Below, in pieces: positions 1-12,900 of a stretch of DNA of 64,000 nucleotides (within the stretch, counting starts at the first letter, position 1; every line of letters starts with the position of its first letter). Made by a program: the position numbers and the translations under genes. Below the pieces are notes generated by a model. That model was not told the DNA's origin and searched no databases. It worked only from the letters and a program-made list of their open reading frames with translations. The DNA comes from Dermatemys mawii. Taxonomy: Eukaryota; Chordata; Testudines; Dermatemydidae. The stretch lies in NCBI GenBank assembly GCA_007922305.1, contig ML677373.1, forward strand, positions 12,574,127 to 12,638,126. The letters run 5' to 3'.

Positions 1-824
1 TTTTTTACTGTATATTTCTGTAACTTAAAATAACTAAGTTGGCATCTGTTTTGAAGGTGAGATCAGTAGCAATAGTGAAATGGACAAGAGAAGCAGAAAG
101 GTTTTGGGGAAAGAGTCAGGTTGGGGTGGGATCATTGACACATTCAGATTTGATGGATAAAGAGAAGAAGTGATTCTAGGTACTGCAAACTTAGGCAGCA
201 AAGGTTCCACATTGCTAGAAGGAATAGGAGAAGTTATGGTACATGCTGATTGGGAGATAGAACAAATACGATTGAGTCATTTCTAAGCTGTATAAAAAAT
301 GTAAACATTTGTGTTGGCCAGCAGAGAATTAATAAAATGCTTTGTATACTGACCTGTAGTTGTAACCTTACCCTTTATTCATATGCTACATGGAGTCTCA
401 AGTCATAAACCCAGATAGTAATTAAGAACACTGCTCACTCCCAGTTTGAGATTATTAGTTTTAATTACAGTCCCCTTTGATGCACTGTCTCTTAATGACA
501 ATATTCAGAACTAGTTTTTGTAACTTAATCATGCCCCATGTCCAGCCTTGCTGTTTCCATGAGCTGATAAAAGTGTGAACAATACAAGTGGTTTTAGTGG
601 GTGCTTACAAAGTTTGTAGCTGACCCAGCACTGCTGCCAGTATTTCTATTTCACTTATAAATGGAATCTTTAGACATTTACAATGATACAAAACTCCTCA
701 ACACAAGCAAAACAGTGCTTTGCATCCAAGTTGCTACTTGTCATATCCAGAATCTCTACCCACAGAACAACTCCAAGCTGCCCCTTACTCTTCAGAAGAG
801 ATGGGGCACCTTCTCAACACATAC
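1..824 (-). other. LLGL2 intron after coding exon 9 (partial)
   Basis: I see only intronic sequence. No frame matches the next LLGL2 segment (which in human begins TFDDPYALVV), and no repeat family was recognised with confidence. Confidence 0.6.
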
Positions 825-979
825 CTGCAGCAGGATCTGCATTGCAGATGACAAAGAAGTCTATCACCCGTGATGTAAAGTCAAAGGCAGTCTGCTGGCT
901 GCCATGGATGACAGAGATACTGTGCCGGTCACCATAGCTAGCCCGGGGCATTCCTCCTTGGAATATAATGTAAGGTAGC
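825..979 (-). CDS. LLGL2: LLGL2 coding exon 9 (residues 294-346)
   Basis: The exon encodes [20 protein letters not shown], then [18 protein letters not shown] and ADPAA. It is almost identical to the human exon, whose counterpart reads GFTVLTEADPAA at the end. The donor is G|GTATGT in phase 1. The next exon is not in the window. Confidence 0.94.
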
Positions 980-3900
980 CTTAAAAATAAAGACACACAT
1001 TTGTGCTCTCTTTAGATTCCATCTATTTCACTGCAAACTTAACTGAGAAAGTCTAAGGCCCCAACATTTGACAAAGGCTCCCTACAGTGTTACTCAAAAG
1101 GGGCTACATGTGTGAGTGTAGTCAGCAATGGATTACAAGATAACTTGTGCTCCCCCGCATCCCATTATTATTTTAAGCAGCTCTTGTGAAGAGTACGTGG
1201 GAGGGAGATGAATAACCGAGAACCTACCCATTCTTTGTTGTCTGCCAATAAATCTTGGAAATGGCCTTGCAAGGGAAAGGACCTAGGATGACAGATTTAC
1301 AAAGTTACCACAAACGTAAGATGCATCTTAAATTAGTAGGAGTTCATTGTTCTAGCTAGGGGAAGCAGAGTGGAAACTGAAGGCCCTTTTAAATTATTCT
1401 GCTTTACACTGATAAAAGTACCAAATACATGGAAGGGCCACATGAGCTGAAAAAAGTATGTGGAGCAGTGGCGCCTCACTCTGCTAAACTCAGAGGAGCA
1501 GTACTTTCTCTAGCAAATGCCATATCTAGTAATATTATTCAGTGTGAAGAAGGCTAAGGCCAAAGGGTAGCAGACTTGTATCGCTGACAGAAGAACCATG
1601 TGCTGTACCTGGCTGGCAAGGGCTGGGAGCACTGCACTACAAGTCTGCTGTACCCCAAAAGTGCCTCAATTTCCAGCACTCTCTTCTGGTTAACGCAGGG
1701 GTGATAGTGAGCTCTAAAGGCCAGATCAGGCCAATATGGAGGCCTCCATATGGAAAAAGGAAGAAATCATCCTCTTTTGAGGAGTTTCAGCCAACAAGAG
1801 GCATTACTTCCTCTAACACTCAAGCAACAGACAGGAAAAGAAATCCAATTAGCTCATATAGAGGAGTCACTTTGGCTAAAGAAGAGCTGGACACATGACT
1901 CAGAGCAAGGAATAAAACTGAATTCCTAGCTCCTTTCCCGATAATGTGAACTATGCTTCTGTACGCAGATTTTTACTTTCGGCTCATCTATGCTCAGTAC
2001 AGACATCAAGTTAAGCGTCCTTGCTTCAGCAGAGTTCAAAGCTAAAGCAAACTGGATTTAAGAGACCCCTTTGAGTTAAGATGTTTAAGGCTTATTGGGG
2101 CAACAACTCTGCATTGCACTGTTATGACTACACACCAGGGAAGAGCTTGACTTTGAGATCCCACAAGGGCTTGAAGTGAGTTTGAATTTAAGAGCAGTTC
2201 AAACAACACAGTTTAAGCCTCAGCACAGAAGCAGTTTGTATACTGACCATAAGGCACTTTGCTTTCCACGGGCTCAGGCTGCCTGTTATCATTGGATACT
2301 GGCCACTGGGCATAACTTCCATCATAATGGCAGCTAATGATTTGACGGCCATCCTTCTGCCAAAAGAGGTTCTCCAGTTGCTAGGGAGGAAGACACACAG
2401 AATGATGGATATCCAGAGAATCACTAACTCTTCCGGAACCAGAATATACATTCAGAGGAGGGAAATAATGCAGTGGCTTCTCCATGCACCTCCTGGATCT
2501 GTACTTCTTCAGAGAACCCTGGGGGCGGGGGAGGGAATCACCTTTCCCATGCCCAATGATTTCAGCCATCATTAATACCTGACTGCCCAGGAAGTGGTGC
2601 GACACTCTGTTGTTATGCAGGTCCCAGAGGACAATGAGGCCCCTGCTGTATCCAATCAGAATTTGGCCAGGGTTTCTGGGATGCTCTCGTAAGGCTTCCA
2701 CCAATTCAAATGGCCGCCTGTTACGATAGTCTTCTGGCACCCTAGGCAAAATACAGAGAAAAATTAATCTATGTGCACCTGAATATGACAGCCACATTGA
2801 CAGTGTAAGTATAGGAGAGAAACATGTTGGTAATGACAGGGAAGGTGAAACTCTTAGAAGGGTGAGAACAAGCACGGTATCTTTTCAAGCACAGCTAAGA
2901 TCCTTACGATATGCAGGGCATTAAGCAAGGAAGCTACTCTGGAGCCTCTACATGGAGAGGACCTCCTTGACCACTCCCACCATGAGAAGGGGAGATCAGA
3001 TGCCTGTGATGAAATCTACAGCTCGAAGCCCACAAACTGGGGAGTAGAAAGGATGTGAGCTACCGCCCTCTTCAGATCCACTGACAGGGAAGAAGTGGAG
3101 GAGAGAGCCATAGGCAATGGGATGAAGTTGACACAAGCCTGTAGCCAACTATTCATGCTTACAGCCAGCACTAGAAGCAACACATTCCACAAAATGTGTT
3201 TTTTGGCGAGACTCACACCTCAAAAGGTTACAGGTGCATAAGGAATCAGGACAAAAATTTCAAAAGCATCCGAAGTGTCATGGGAACCTTGGGCACTTAT
3301 GAAGATTTTACCCTGAGTTTCTGTAGATATAGGAAAGAGGTAGCAACTTGCCCGTCGGCCATACAAAAAAATAAATGTCTTTTTAAACATTCTGGAGCCT
3401 TCAAATGAATTTAATATTTGTTGGCAAGACTGGGATACATAATCATGAGTAAGGCTACGATTAGGTCACTGAGATTGCAGAAGTCTCAGAATCCATGACT
3501 TCCAAAGACCTCCATGACACTGGAGCACTGCAGCAGCAGCGGCTGGGGAACTCCGGAGTTCCTCAGCCCTCCTCCTCCCCACAGCTGCCAGCCAATGGCA
3601 GGGGATTCCCCCCCAGCTCCTCATTCCTGGGCAGGAGTGGAGGGAGCGGGGCACAGCTCCCAACCACTGCATGCAACAGGACAGAGTGCTGGACCCTCCT
3701 GCCTCCCCATTCTGTCAGGGATGTTTTTAGTAAAAGTCAAGGACAGAGTGACGGCTTCTGTGAATGTTTGTTTACTGCCCATGACCGGTCCATTACTTTT
3801 ACTAAAAATATCCATGACAAAATCCCCTTAATCATGAGGGACTGAGCACTTGATGAGACAGGCACAGCATTTGCAGACCTACTGCATGCTTCCCCTAAAC

Positions 3901-6900
3901 AGTACTGCAATGGTCTACTTTACAGCACCTCTGCTATGAATGTCTTGGGTTATTCCCCACCAGGGAATACCATCTGTATAATGCAGACAAACTAAGGCCC
4001 GAAGTAAGGATGTGTCTCTCCAGCATCATCCAACATTTACAGCCTGTAGCAGTTAATGTAAGTCAGGCTTCAGTGTACAAGATGGAATAAAAAATTGGTT
4101 AAGTGCAATACTTTTGAACTTTCCCCTTCTGTCATACCTATACATGACAAATCCCATTGGTTAATATACCCATTTGCTCACCGCTGCAGCACTGCCTCAG
4201 AGGTGATGGTCCTATCCTCCAACAGTCTGAAGGATGGGAGCTCTACTACAAAGACATTGCCACTCTCAGTGCCAAGGTACAGAACTTCCTGTGATGAATG
4301 TGGAAGGACAGCAGTTATCTGGGTGGCACTTGGAGGAGATCTGTGGGTACAAAAAGAAACCAGTTAACTGCCTGTGAAGGAGATCAGTTCTAGAGAATGC
4401 AGCTACGGTATTCATTTAAACAGCTCTATAGGCCTCAAATGAAAGCTGACCCCTGGTTTAGCCATTTGCAAGAGATTCAGTAGAAATTTTGCTGGACAAA
4501 TGGAGCTTTGAGCCAGGATCTTGGGTTTTTTTGGACAGAGAACGCCAGCTTTAAAATAAACCTAAAAATAATCCAGAAATGCATTGATAGAGAGCTGTGT
4601 GTGTTAGTCACTGTTAGGGGGAAACTCATCTAACTACCCAAAGGAGCAGAAAGAAATTGCCCAGAGACAGGACAAAATCAAACTAGACATATTGGGATAT
4701 TTTAAACTGTGGTTTATGAGATTCAGTTAAATCCGTGGACATACTGATGTAAGAGTTGTTACAGAGGTAAGCTCAACAGATCTCAGGTTTAAATTGATTT
4801 GAGTACACAGAGTTGCAGATTTAACAGAATGTATTTTAGAAATAGACCATCAAATTGGTGCACCTTTGTTTTCAGAGGAAGCCTCATTCAAATCTTGTTG
4901 GCATCAATGGAAACACACCTATTGATTTCAGTAGAAAGGTGGATTGAGCCCTAAATCGGGGCACTGTGAACTAAGCCATGTCAGAGTGCATTTCATAAGC
5001 TGCTGTGTGGGTGGCACAGAGAAAGAGCAGTATTAGAGCACATTACCCAGGAGGCCCCCGTAGTGTGAAGCGTTGCTCCTCCTGCAGCTCAGATGCCCCA
5101 CTGCGCTGCTTCAGGCTCCAGAGATGCAAGCTGTTATCATCCAGCAGTGTCACCAGCCGGCACTAAAATCAAGGGACATGATCATAAAGAAAGCAACCTG
5201 TTTAAAAGTAGTACATTAAGTCATGCAATAAACCACTGCTGTTCAGTGATTACCTCAGTTAATCCAGGAGTCAGGACCCCGTCACAGAGAGGCAGGCTTA
5301 CACAGTTATCTTCAGCAGAATTCTGCTGACTCAGGCAGTAAGGGACTTTGGGACTATACAATGGCCTGCAGGCTTAAAAAGCTTCCCTGCTTCTGTATCC
5401 AGTAGGGAAGAATGAGGATTTGATCCTCTGAAGGATGCAATGTTAGCCACACTTTCATCAATTGGAAAGTCCCACACTCTGCTACCTATTTCAGAGAGCT
5501 TTGTTGTAGCAGCACACAGTAGTCACATCCTTCATGGTTTGCTGAAGTGGGTACACACCCCTCCACACCCCTGCTTTGGGAGCTGCTCGTGTATTCCACT
5601 TCACCATTCATCTTGCATTCTTTGCGTCCAATTTCCTTCTCAAGGGCGGTGCCAGAGTCCTTTCATGAGCCCAGCCCTGCCAGTTGTACATTCAAATGAA
5701 GCATTTGGCCTGCTGAAGCCACACCTGGTACAACATGTAATACTCCCCCATGGGAGTTCCAGTTTATACCATTAAGTTTTGAATGGTCTCCTCAAATGGG
5801 TGAGTCAGACAGTAAAGAGGCTGGTCTGCTAGTTAGTCAAGTTACAGTGGAGGGGGCAGGGCGAAGGAGGAGGGCAGTTAGAAAGCCAACAGGCATCTGG
5901 GGAATTTTCTCTTCTCATTTTTATGTGGTGGTGAAGCCACACTATGCAAGAGCAAGGGAGGAAGCTTAGAAGTGGCTAAGGAGCCAAAGCATGTCAGGCC
6001 AAAGAATGATGAAACCTGCTGAACAGCAGCTGCAATTTCATCTGGCGAGCACTGCACAGCCCAGAGGAAAATGGGTATGATCCCACTACAGGAATGAAGG
6101 TTGCAATACAAAAAGGAAGCTTCTTGCAACAGCAACTATCCTAATCCTGTTGCCTCTATCACCAGGAGCTTTCTGAGCTCACTTAAAGATGCTCTATTTT
6201 TACGACTAACATCTTCACGACAATGGGTTCAATTTATAGCACAACAAACAACAATGGGGAGTCCTGTCACAGACCCAGTATTTCTAGAACACAGACATTA
6301 CACAGCCCAAAAGGATTCTAAAACTCAGGGCTTGAAGACGAGTCCATCCACCCTCCATTTTCAACTGAATGGGTTTTCAAAGCTGCTTACATACTCACAC
6401 GTTGTAACCGAGGTATAGGACTTCCACTCACCTGGCCAGGAATAAAGTGTATCTGTATGACAGTATTATTCTCTTCATGTAAACCCATAAACTCCACCCC
6501 GGGAGCTCCGTATCTGAAAGATTTGTTGAGGATTCACAATATTAAAGGTCACCACTGGAGGAGTAGTTGCTAGCAAATGAGAGGAGATTTAGTTAGAGAT
6601 CAAGTGGAATCAGTGGTGATCATAGATTCTTTGAATCCATACACGCCTAGTTCAAGTTTAGTGTGCACACAACAATGGAAAGCATGTACAGGAGTTTTTA
6701 CTTGGTCGTTTGGAGGAGATACAGAAAAGGTGGCTGGACTCTGCTTTCTCCAAAGGTTGTTAGTGGTTTCCCACACACTTCAATCCCTGCTTAACCAATC
6801 TGTAACCAGGAGACAGATGGCTAACGCCTTCCTGCAGAGCTCAGCCTCTCTGAACACAAACAGTGCTGGAAATGATTCAGCAAGCATAGACAGCTCTATG

Positions 6901-9900
6901 CTTTTCCTTTCTGGGTTGGAGTGACATGCCTCTTTCATCCCAAGATCAGCTGGCTTTGTGTCATGGGAACCGCCTCTCAATGCCTTTGTGTATGCACAAT
7001 ACACGCTATCCTGGGACTGGACAAACTGCCTTCAACTGTTTTACTTCTGGCCCAACATTGGGGGACTTTACAGTCCTGGATGAAGACTAACCCAGGAAGC
7101 AGAATGTCTTCATGGCTTAAATTTCAACCTTTGAGATGGTATTGGATAAAACATAGTATAAAGTGGGGGAGGGAGACTATTAAGATAGCTTTGGAGTTTA
7201 CAATAAGGGATGATTAGCTTTTAAGGCCAGAGAGGATTATTATGCTGGTCTGACCTGAAGACAAGCTCTGTATAAGCTCAGAAGCTTTTCTCTCTCAACA
7301 GCAGAAGCTGTTCCAATAAAAGATATTACCTCACTCATCTTGTCTCTAAAAGAAATCGGATCACTTCACCACTTTTTACTGCTTCCATATAATACATACA
7401 AATGGTAAATGCATCATAGGAACACAACTACATATAAAGCTGGATAAAGGAAAACAAGATTCATTAGGCATGTTGCATGTACTTGCTCATTTTTGAAGAT
7501 CGTATATTCCACTATAGACTAGAAATAAGTGCAAAATTAAGCAAGAATAATTAACCCTCTCTCTAAAAGCAGTGTTAGAGCTCAAACAGAAGGGTTACTG
7601 AGGTTACAGGGTGAGGTTCTTTGCTTTGTGGGATAAAACTCCAGACAATCTGAGAATCCAGCCTGACACTGCAAGTTCTAAATCATGTGTGTGGAAAGGA
7701 TACAGTTTGATGGCTCCTGATCTGGTCCCGATAGCCATAAGATGGAGAGAGGGGCTGTATCCCAATGCACTGGGCTGGTGGGGAAATCCATGTTCTACAG
7801 TCTGGTAGAAACAAAAAACACCTCAAGAACATGTAGTTTCATGTGCATCATACATGGACAGAAGCCAAAAATTAAATACGGTTTAGTTGTTTCAAATAAA
7901 ACATTATCCTTGAACATGCTGTAAGTCAAAATATGCTCCAACAGAAGAAGTTTGATTGTCTCAGCTCAGTCAATCACCATCAAATCTACTTACCAAAATC
8001 TCCTTGTTATTCAGTACAGATGCATAAATATTGAAATACTGCAAATTTCACTACAACAGAAATGGCAAAGGAATATTCCACAACAAGGATCCAGTTGGAC
8101 TCCTGATGTTTTGTAAGAGTTATAAACTCAGAAATTCACCTGAGCATAACCTACAAGACTCACTACACTGCACACTGTCAATCCTCTTATCAACGCCATT
8201 TCATACAAGTCATCTTTGTTAAATCATGATTCAAGTTCTGGACATCTCCAGAGCTCGTGCCTGAAACTGACTGATAATTACAGCTTGAGTTTCAGTCAAA
8301 TTAGACTTCCAATAAGTCAGCCTCTAACAACCTCTTAGGCATGGGTGCCAGATTTGCATAACTTTTGGTCGTGCCTAGAACAGGTCCAAGCAGAGCAGTC
8401 CCGTCCCTTGGGCAAACCTGGGAAACTGACCCGGGCCCTGCGCTTCAGGAGGATGTGGGGTCCAGGGCGGCCTGGGGGGCTAGCAGGGGGCCTGGTGCCA
8501 GCAACAGCAAGCAACCTGGCCCCAGCCCACCTGGCTCCTGGCATCATTGAGGGGAGGGGGTGGAAACCAGAAAGAGGTGGGGAGGGGGCTTGGGGTGGAA
8601 TGGGGGAGAGAAGGGGCAGAGCAGGGCCAGGTCGCTTGCTGCTGCCGGCACCAGGCCCCTCTCCCCCACAAGCTAACTCCCCAGGCTGCCCTGAAGTGCA
8701 GGGCCCCCAAAGTGTGGAGCCGAGGGTGGATGCCCTGGTCCATCCTATGGACAAGATGGCTCTGAAAATATTAGCCCAAACATTGGTGGAGCCAGGCCCA
8801 CATTCCTGAATATAACTCGCCACCTATGCTCTTATGTACATATCAATTCCTGCTAGCAGTCTTATGGCAAGTGCCCAGAATGGACTTAATGTACCAGCCA
8901 AGAAGGGCAGAGCAGTTGGAAAAACTGGTGAAACTAGTATCCAATTCCCAAACATAGCAGGGGACACTGAGTTTTATTCATACTATTTAGAGGACTATCA
9001 AGCTAGCTCAGAGAGGCTCTACTACTGATTATAAAAGGGATGTTCACGACTCTATTGGGTAAGAGCACAGAAAGTAGCTTGTTTGGTTTTAGTGACTGCC
9101 ATAAAATACATTCTTAGACCAAAACACACACAATTTGGAGTGGATATGTACTACCTACCTAGGTAGGTTAAAAAGTTTACTGAATACAAACATCTATGTA
9201 AAGTGTTTACATAATAAACAGTGTCTTAATATTGAAGTCCGCAACTATGGCACTACCGCGATTTGTAAACAGCTCAGATTTTAGTCTTCAGAAGTGCCAG
9301 TGTACAGTTGGCCCAAACCCTGGAAATCTGAACATTATGTGGTCTTAAGATAGTAACTACAATTAGATCTGAAGAGAGCTGTAGGCTGCACGCTTCCAGA
9401 GGGGGAAGTTGTTTCTAAACAGACCACAGGACAAGTCAGAGAACAAATGGAGTGCCCCTTTACTTAGTCCCACTTTTAGAAGTTGTGATGGCATAGCTAC
9501 ATCAGTTAGAAATGTGGGGGTGAAATTTTTTCACCCCAAACAGATATAGCTATCCGGGTAAAAGATCTAGTGCACACATGGTTAAAGTGGCAAAAAGGTC
9601 CTTTTTGAGGGCAGGGAACTCGCATAAGTTATACCAGCAAAAGCATTCTTGCTGGTATAAGCTGCATTTCCTTTAACATTCTTGCTGGTACATATACACA
9701 CAAACCTTTTCTAGTAGATGGTGCTTCTAACACTAAGGCCCAATCTCAAACCGAAGAGCTCTCCTACTCTCTCATTTGTTTATTCTGTGTACTTTGTATA
9801 CAGTCAATTTCCTCTGTTTGTGAAGTGATCAAGAGTTCAAAAAAGGTACCATGAGCCCTACGGAAGGGGAAAAGCATTTCAAGTTGTTTTTTTTTTCTTC

Positions 9901-12900
9901 TTCTTTTAAAATGTAGTAAAGATTAAGTAGCAAATGGCCTGGAATGCAAACATATCCTTCCGAGAGGAACGTGGGCAACAGCACATGAGCACAAGCAGCA
10001 AGTTTGGCAGTGAAGGCCTTAGCCTGATACAAGACTAGCTTCATAGAGTAACCATGGGAAATAAATCTGGAATAAAAGGTCACTGATAAGTCCCTGCAAC
10101 ACTTTCTTCCAATCCTCAATTACCTGATTTGGTTAATCCAATACCAGTAGGAAAGAAAGGAAACATTGCTCCATCCTGAAGGTTGATTGATTCTGTATAT
10201 AAAGTACTGTACATACAGTGAGCTACACAGATGCTCAGTATTATCTGAAGACAAATACTCCTTACTGCTTATGATAGTTTGAATCCTTATCACTTGAAAT
10301 GTGGCTGCTCCGGACTGCGATATTTTCTAGGATTTCATTTAAATCCATACCTTGAAACAATATACAATACTCTCCCATTTTTCCCTATTACTAAGGCCTT
10401 TTCTACACAAACCAGGGTTCAACATGCGGCGATCAATGCATTGGCAGTCGATTTAGCAAGTCTAGTGAAGGATCAATAAATCCACTGCAAAGCATTTCTC
10501 CGTCAACTCCTGTACTCCACCAAAACGAGAAATGCAAGGGGATTCGACAGGAGAGCATCTCCAGTTGACATTGTGTGGTGTGGACCCCATGGTAAGCAGA
10601 TTTAAATACGTCAACTTCAGCTACTTTATTCATGTAGCTGAAATTGCTTAACTTAGATCGATTTCCTCTCAGAGTGTAGACAAAGCCTCTCTTTACTGAT
10701 TCCGTTCAGTAATGGGACCGTGTGTTTCATTTTAAAGCAAGGTTTGCTCACATGTGATTCAAGAGAGACAGTTATTCTATTTAATACCACCTACAATGAA
10801 GGTGTCTTCAGTGGAAACCTTTAGTGCAGTAACATTCAACCACAACTCGAAGCTAATAATGTTTATGCTACAACTGATATAGGTCACATCTGAACTACAT
10901 TTAAGGAGGTAGAAGGCAAGCTGATTCAGCTCAAGTGGTATTCTACCATATTAAAACAGCATAAGTACCACAAATGCATTATCCCTGGATTTCTGTAACT
11001 GAAGAATAAGTATAATCTGACACCAGGCACAGAAATGATTCCAACTGTTGGTAAAACTGACATCTACACCTTGTCTAAAATGAAAATCTGTCACATGGGT
11101 TCATTTCAACCTCACAAGTAAAAGATACAGCTACGCTGTTCCGAATTCCATGACCTCTAAAATCAATTCACCTTTTCCACCTATGCTACATAGAACACAA
11201 GTAATTTTTGTGCTGCAAAAGAGGTTGTAAAGACCACCATTTAGATGCTGTTCATGTAAATAGCAGTGACAAGCTTTGTCGTCTTTGTTCCCAAACTTTC
11301 CTGATCCAAGAAATAAAACTATGAGGATTCTATCAGCACATTCTGCCTGTTCAGTTTCTAAATATAGTCCACTTAATGGACCTCAAGGCCCAAAGGCAAA
11401 GAAATGGATGGAAGATAGACACTTGCTTGCCATAGATTATAAAAAGTGGAAATGCAGTTCATGTGTCTCCCCCTCCTGCAGTTGCAGATACAAGACTCCA
11501 AATGCATGTCAAGGATATGGGAATATCCTGCCCACAAGTTCAAAACAGTTATCTGCAGTTTAATGGATTTATTTTTACAGCACTGCAGATGTGCCTGTTG
11601 CTTTATAAACACAAGATAAGGCATCTGCAATTTAAATGTGACAATGTACAGACAAAGGAGGGGAAAACGGATAAAATGAAGGTATCTGAATATGCATCAC
11701 TGATGACTGGTTTGGGGTTTGCATTTCCAGATTTGTTTGTTGTTTCTAATGAAGGCAACAGGGCAGGAAGGACTTTGTGGTAGGTTTGTTGCTGTGTTCA
11801 GCTTTGGCACTGGGGTGTGACTTTGCATACAGATTTCTCTCTCCACTGATTAGCCAAGATCCCTTTGTGGATTTCTCTCTCCTTGCAAATGTTTAAACTC
11901 AAATGTATGCAAGTTAAGAAAGAAGGTTCTGTATATCTGGGGTTGGGCTTGCGTTATGGGGGATTGCAAGTAACAGTTACAAGGTCACGAGGTACATGCA
12001 TATCACATAACTAGCTTAGATCCAGATTTGGGTGTGGGAATTTTTAAAGCGTCAGTGGATAAATGGGCTCAGGTATGCCACCCATGGGATGCATTAAGAG
12101 TCCAAGTCAGTAGTGGTGCAAACCACAAACATGGGTGGGGTGTGTCCTTTGGTTCGTCCAGAAAGGGAGGAAGTGGGTTTTTTCCCTGGTCAGCGTTCCT
12201 GGTTACTCGACCTGGTACAGGCGGTGTTCTGTGTAGATGTCTCTGGACCACCTGATGGTATCTGACACCATGAGCTGTCTCATGAGCCAGGCATAGCATG
12301 AACCAACTCTGCATGGTCTCAGTACCAGCTTGTTGTGGGGGTCCCAGGCGCCCAGGACTCCCACAGCCAGGGCGTGGATCTGGACCTTGTACAGTGAAGT
12401 CAGAACTAAGGCAGCAGCTGTTGGCTGTCCCTGTTTTCTCTCATTCATATCTGGCTGATGAAAGCAGCAGCCTGTACTTTAACCTGTTCAGCAGGTGAAC
12501 CTCTAGTGGGGGAAGGGAGGAGGAGAGTACAATAGAGCCTTTTACTGGTGCATATAAAGCACTGGTGTGACAGCAATGTCATCCCCTGCTCAAAAAAGAC
12601 CTTTTTGTTTCTTTTAGGTGAGCTAGGAGGTTTCATTTTCATAAACTGCAAAAGCTAGTTTCAAGTTCAGGGCAAGAGGAAGCCTGGTGTCAGCCACATT
12701 GGTGAACAGAGGTGTTTCACGTTTCACCATTTCTTTCTTGCAGCAAATATAGCTGACTGCTGACTCAACCCAAACTGAAGTCAAATGGATTGGGCTCATG
12801 GCTGTTCCTCCTCCTTTCCCTCCCCTGCACTCCTATTTAAACATTTTATGACAATGCAAAATAAAGGAACTGCATCTTTGTTAAATACTTCCTTTAAAGA

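Noticed and set aside
8335..8823. Overlapping 150-160 residue frames on both strands
   Set aside because: They coincide with a GC-rich interspersed repeat inside an LLGL2 intron and have no conserved motif.
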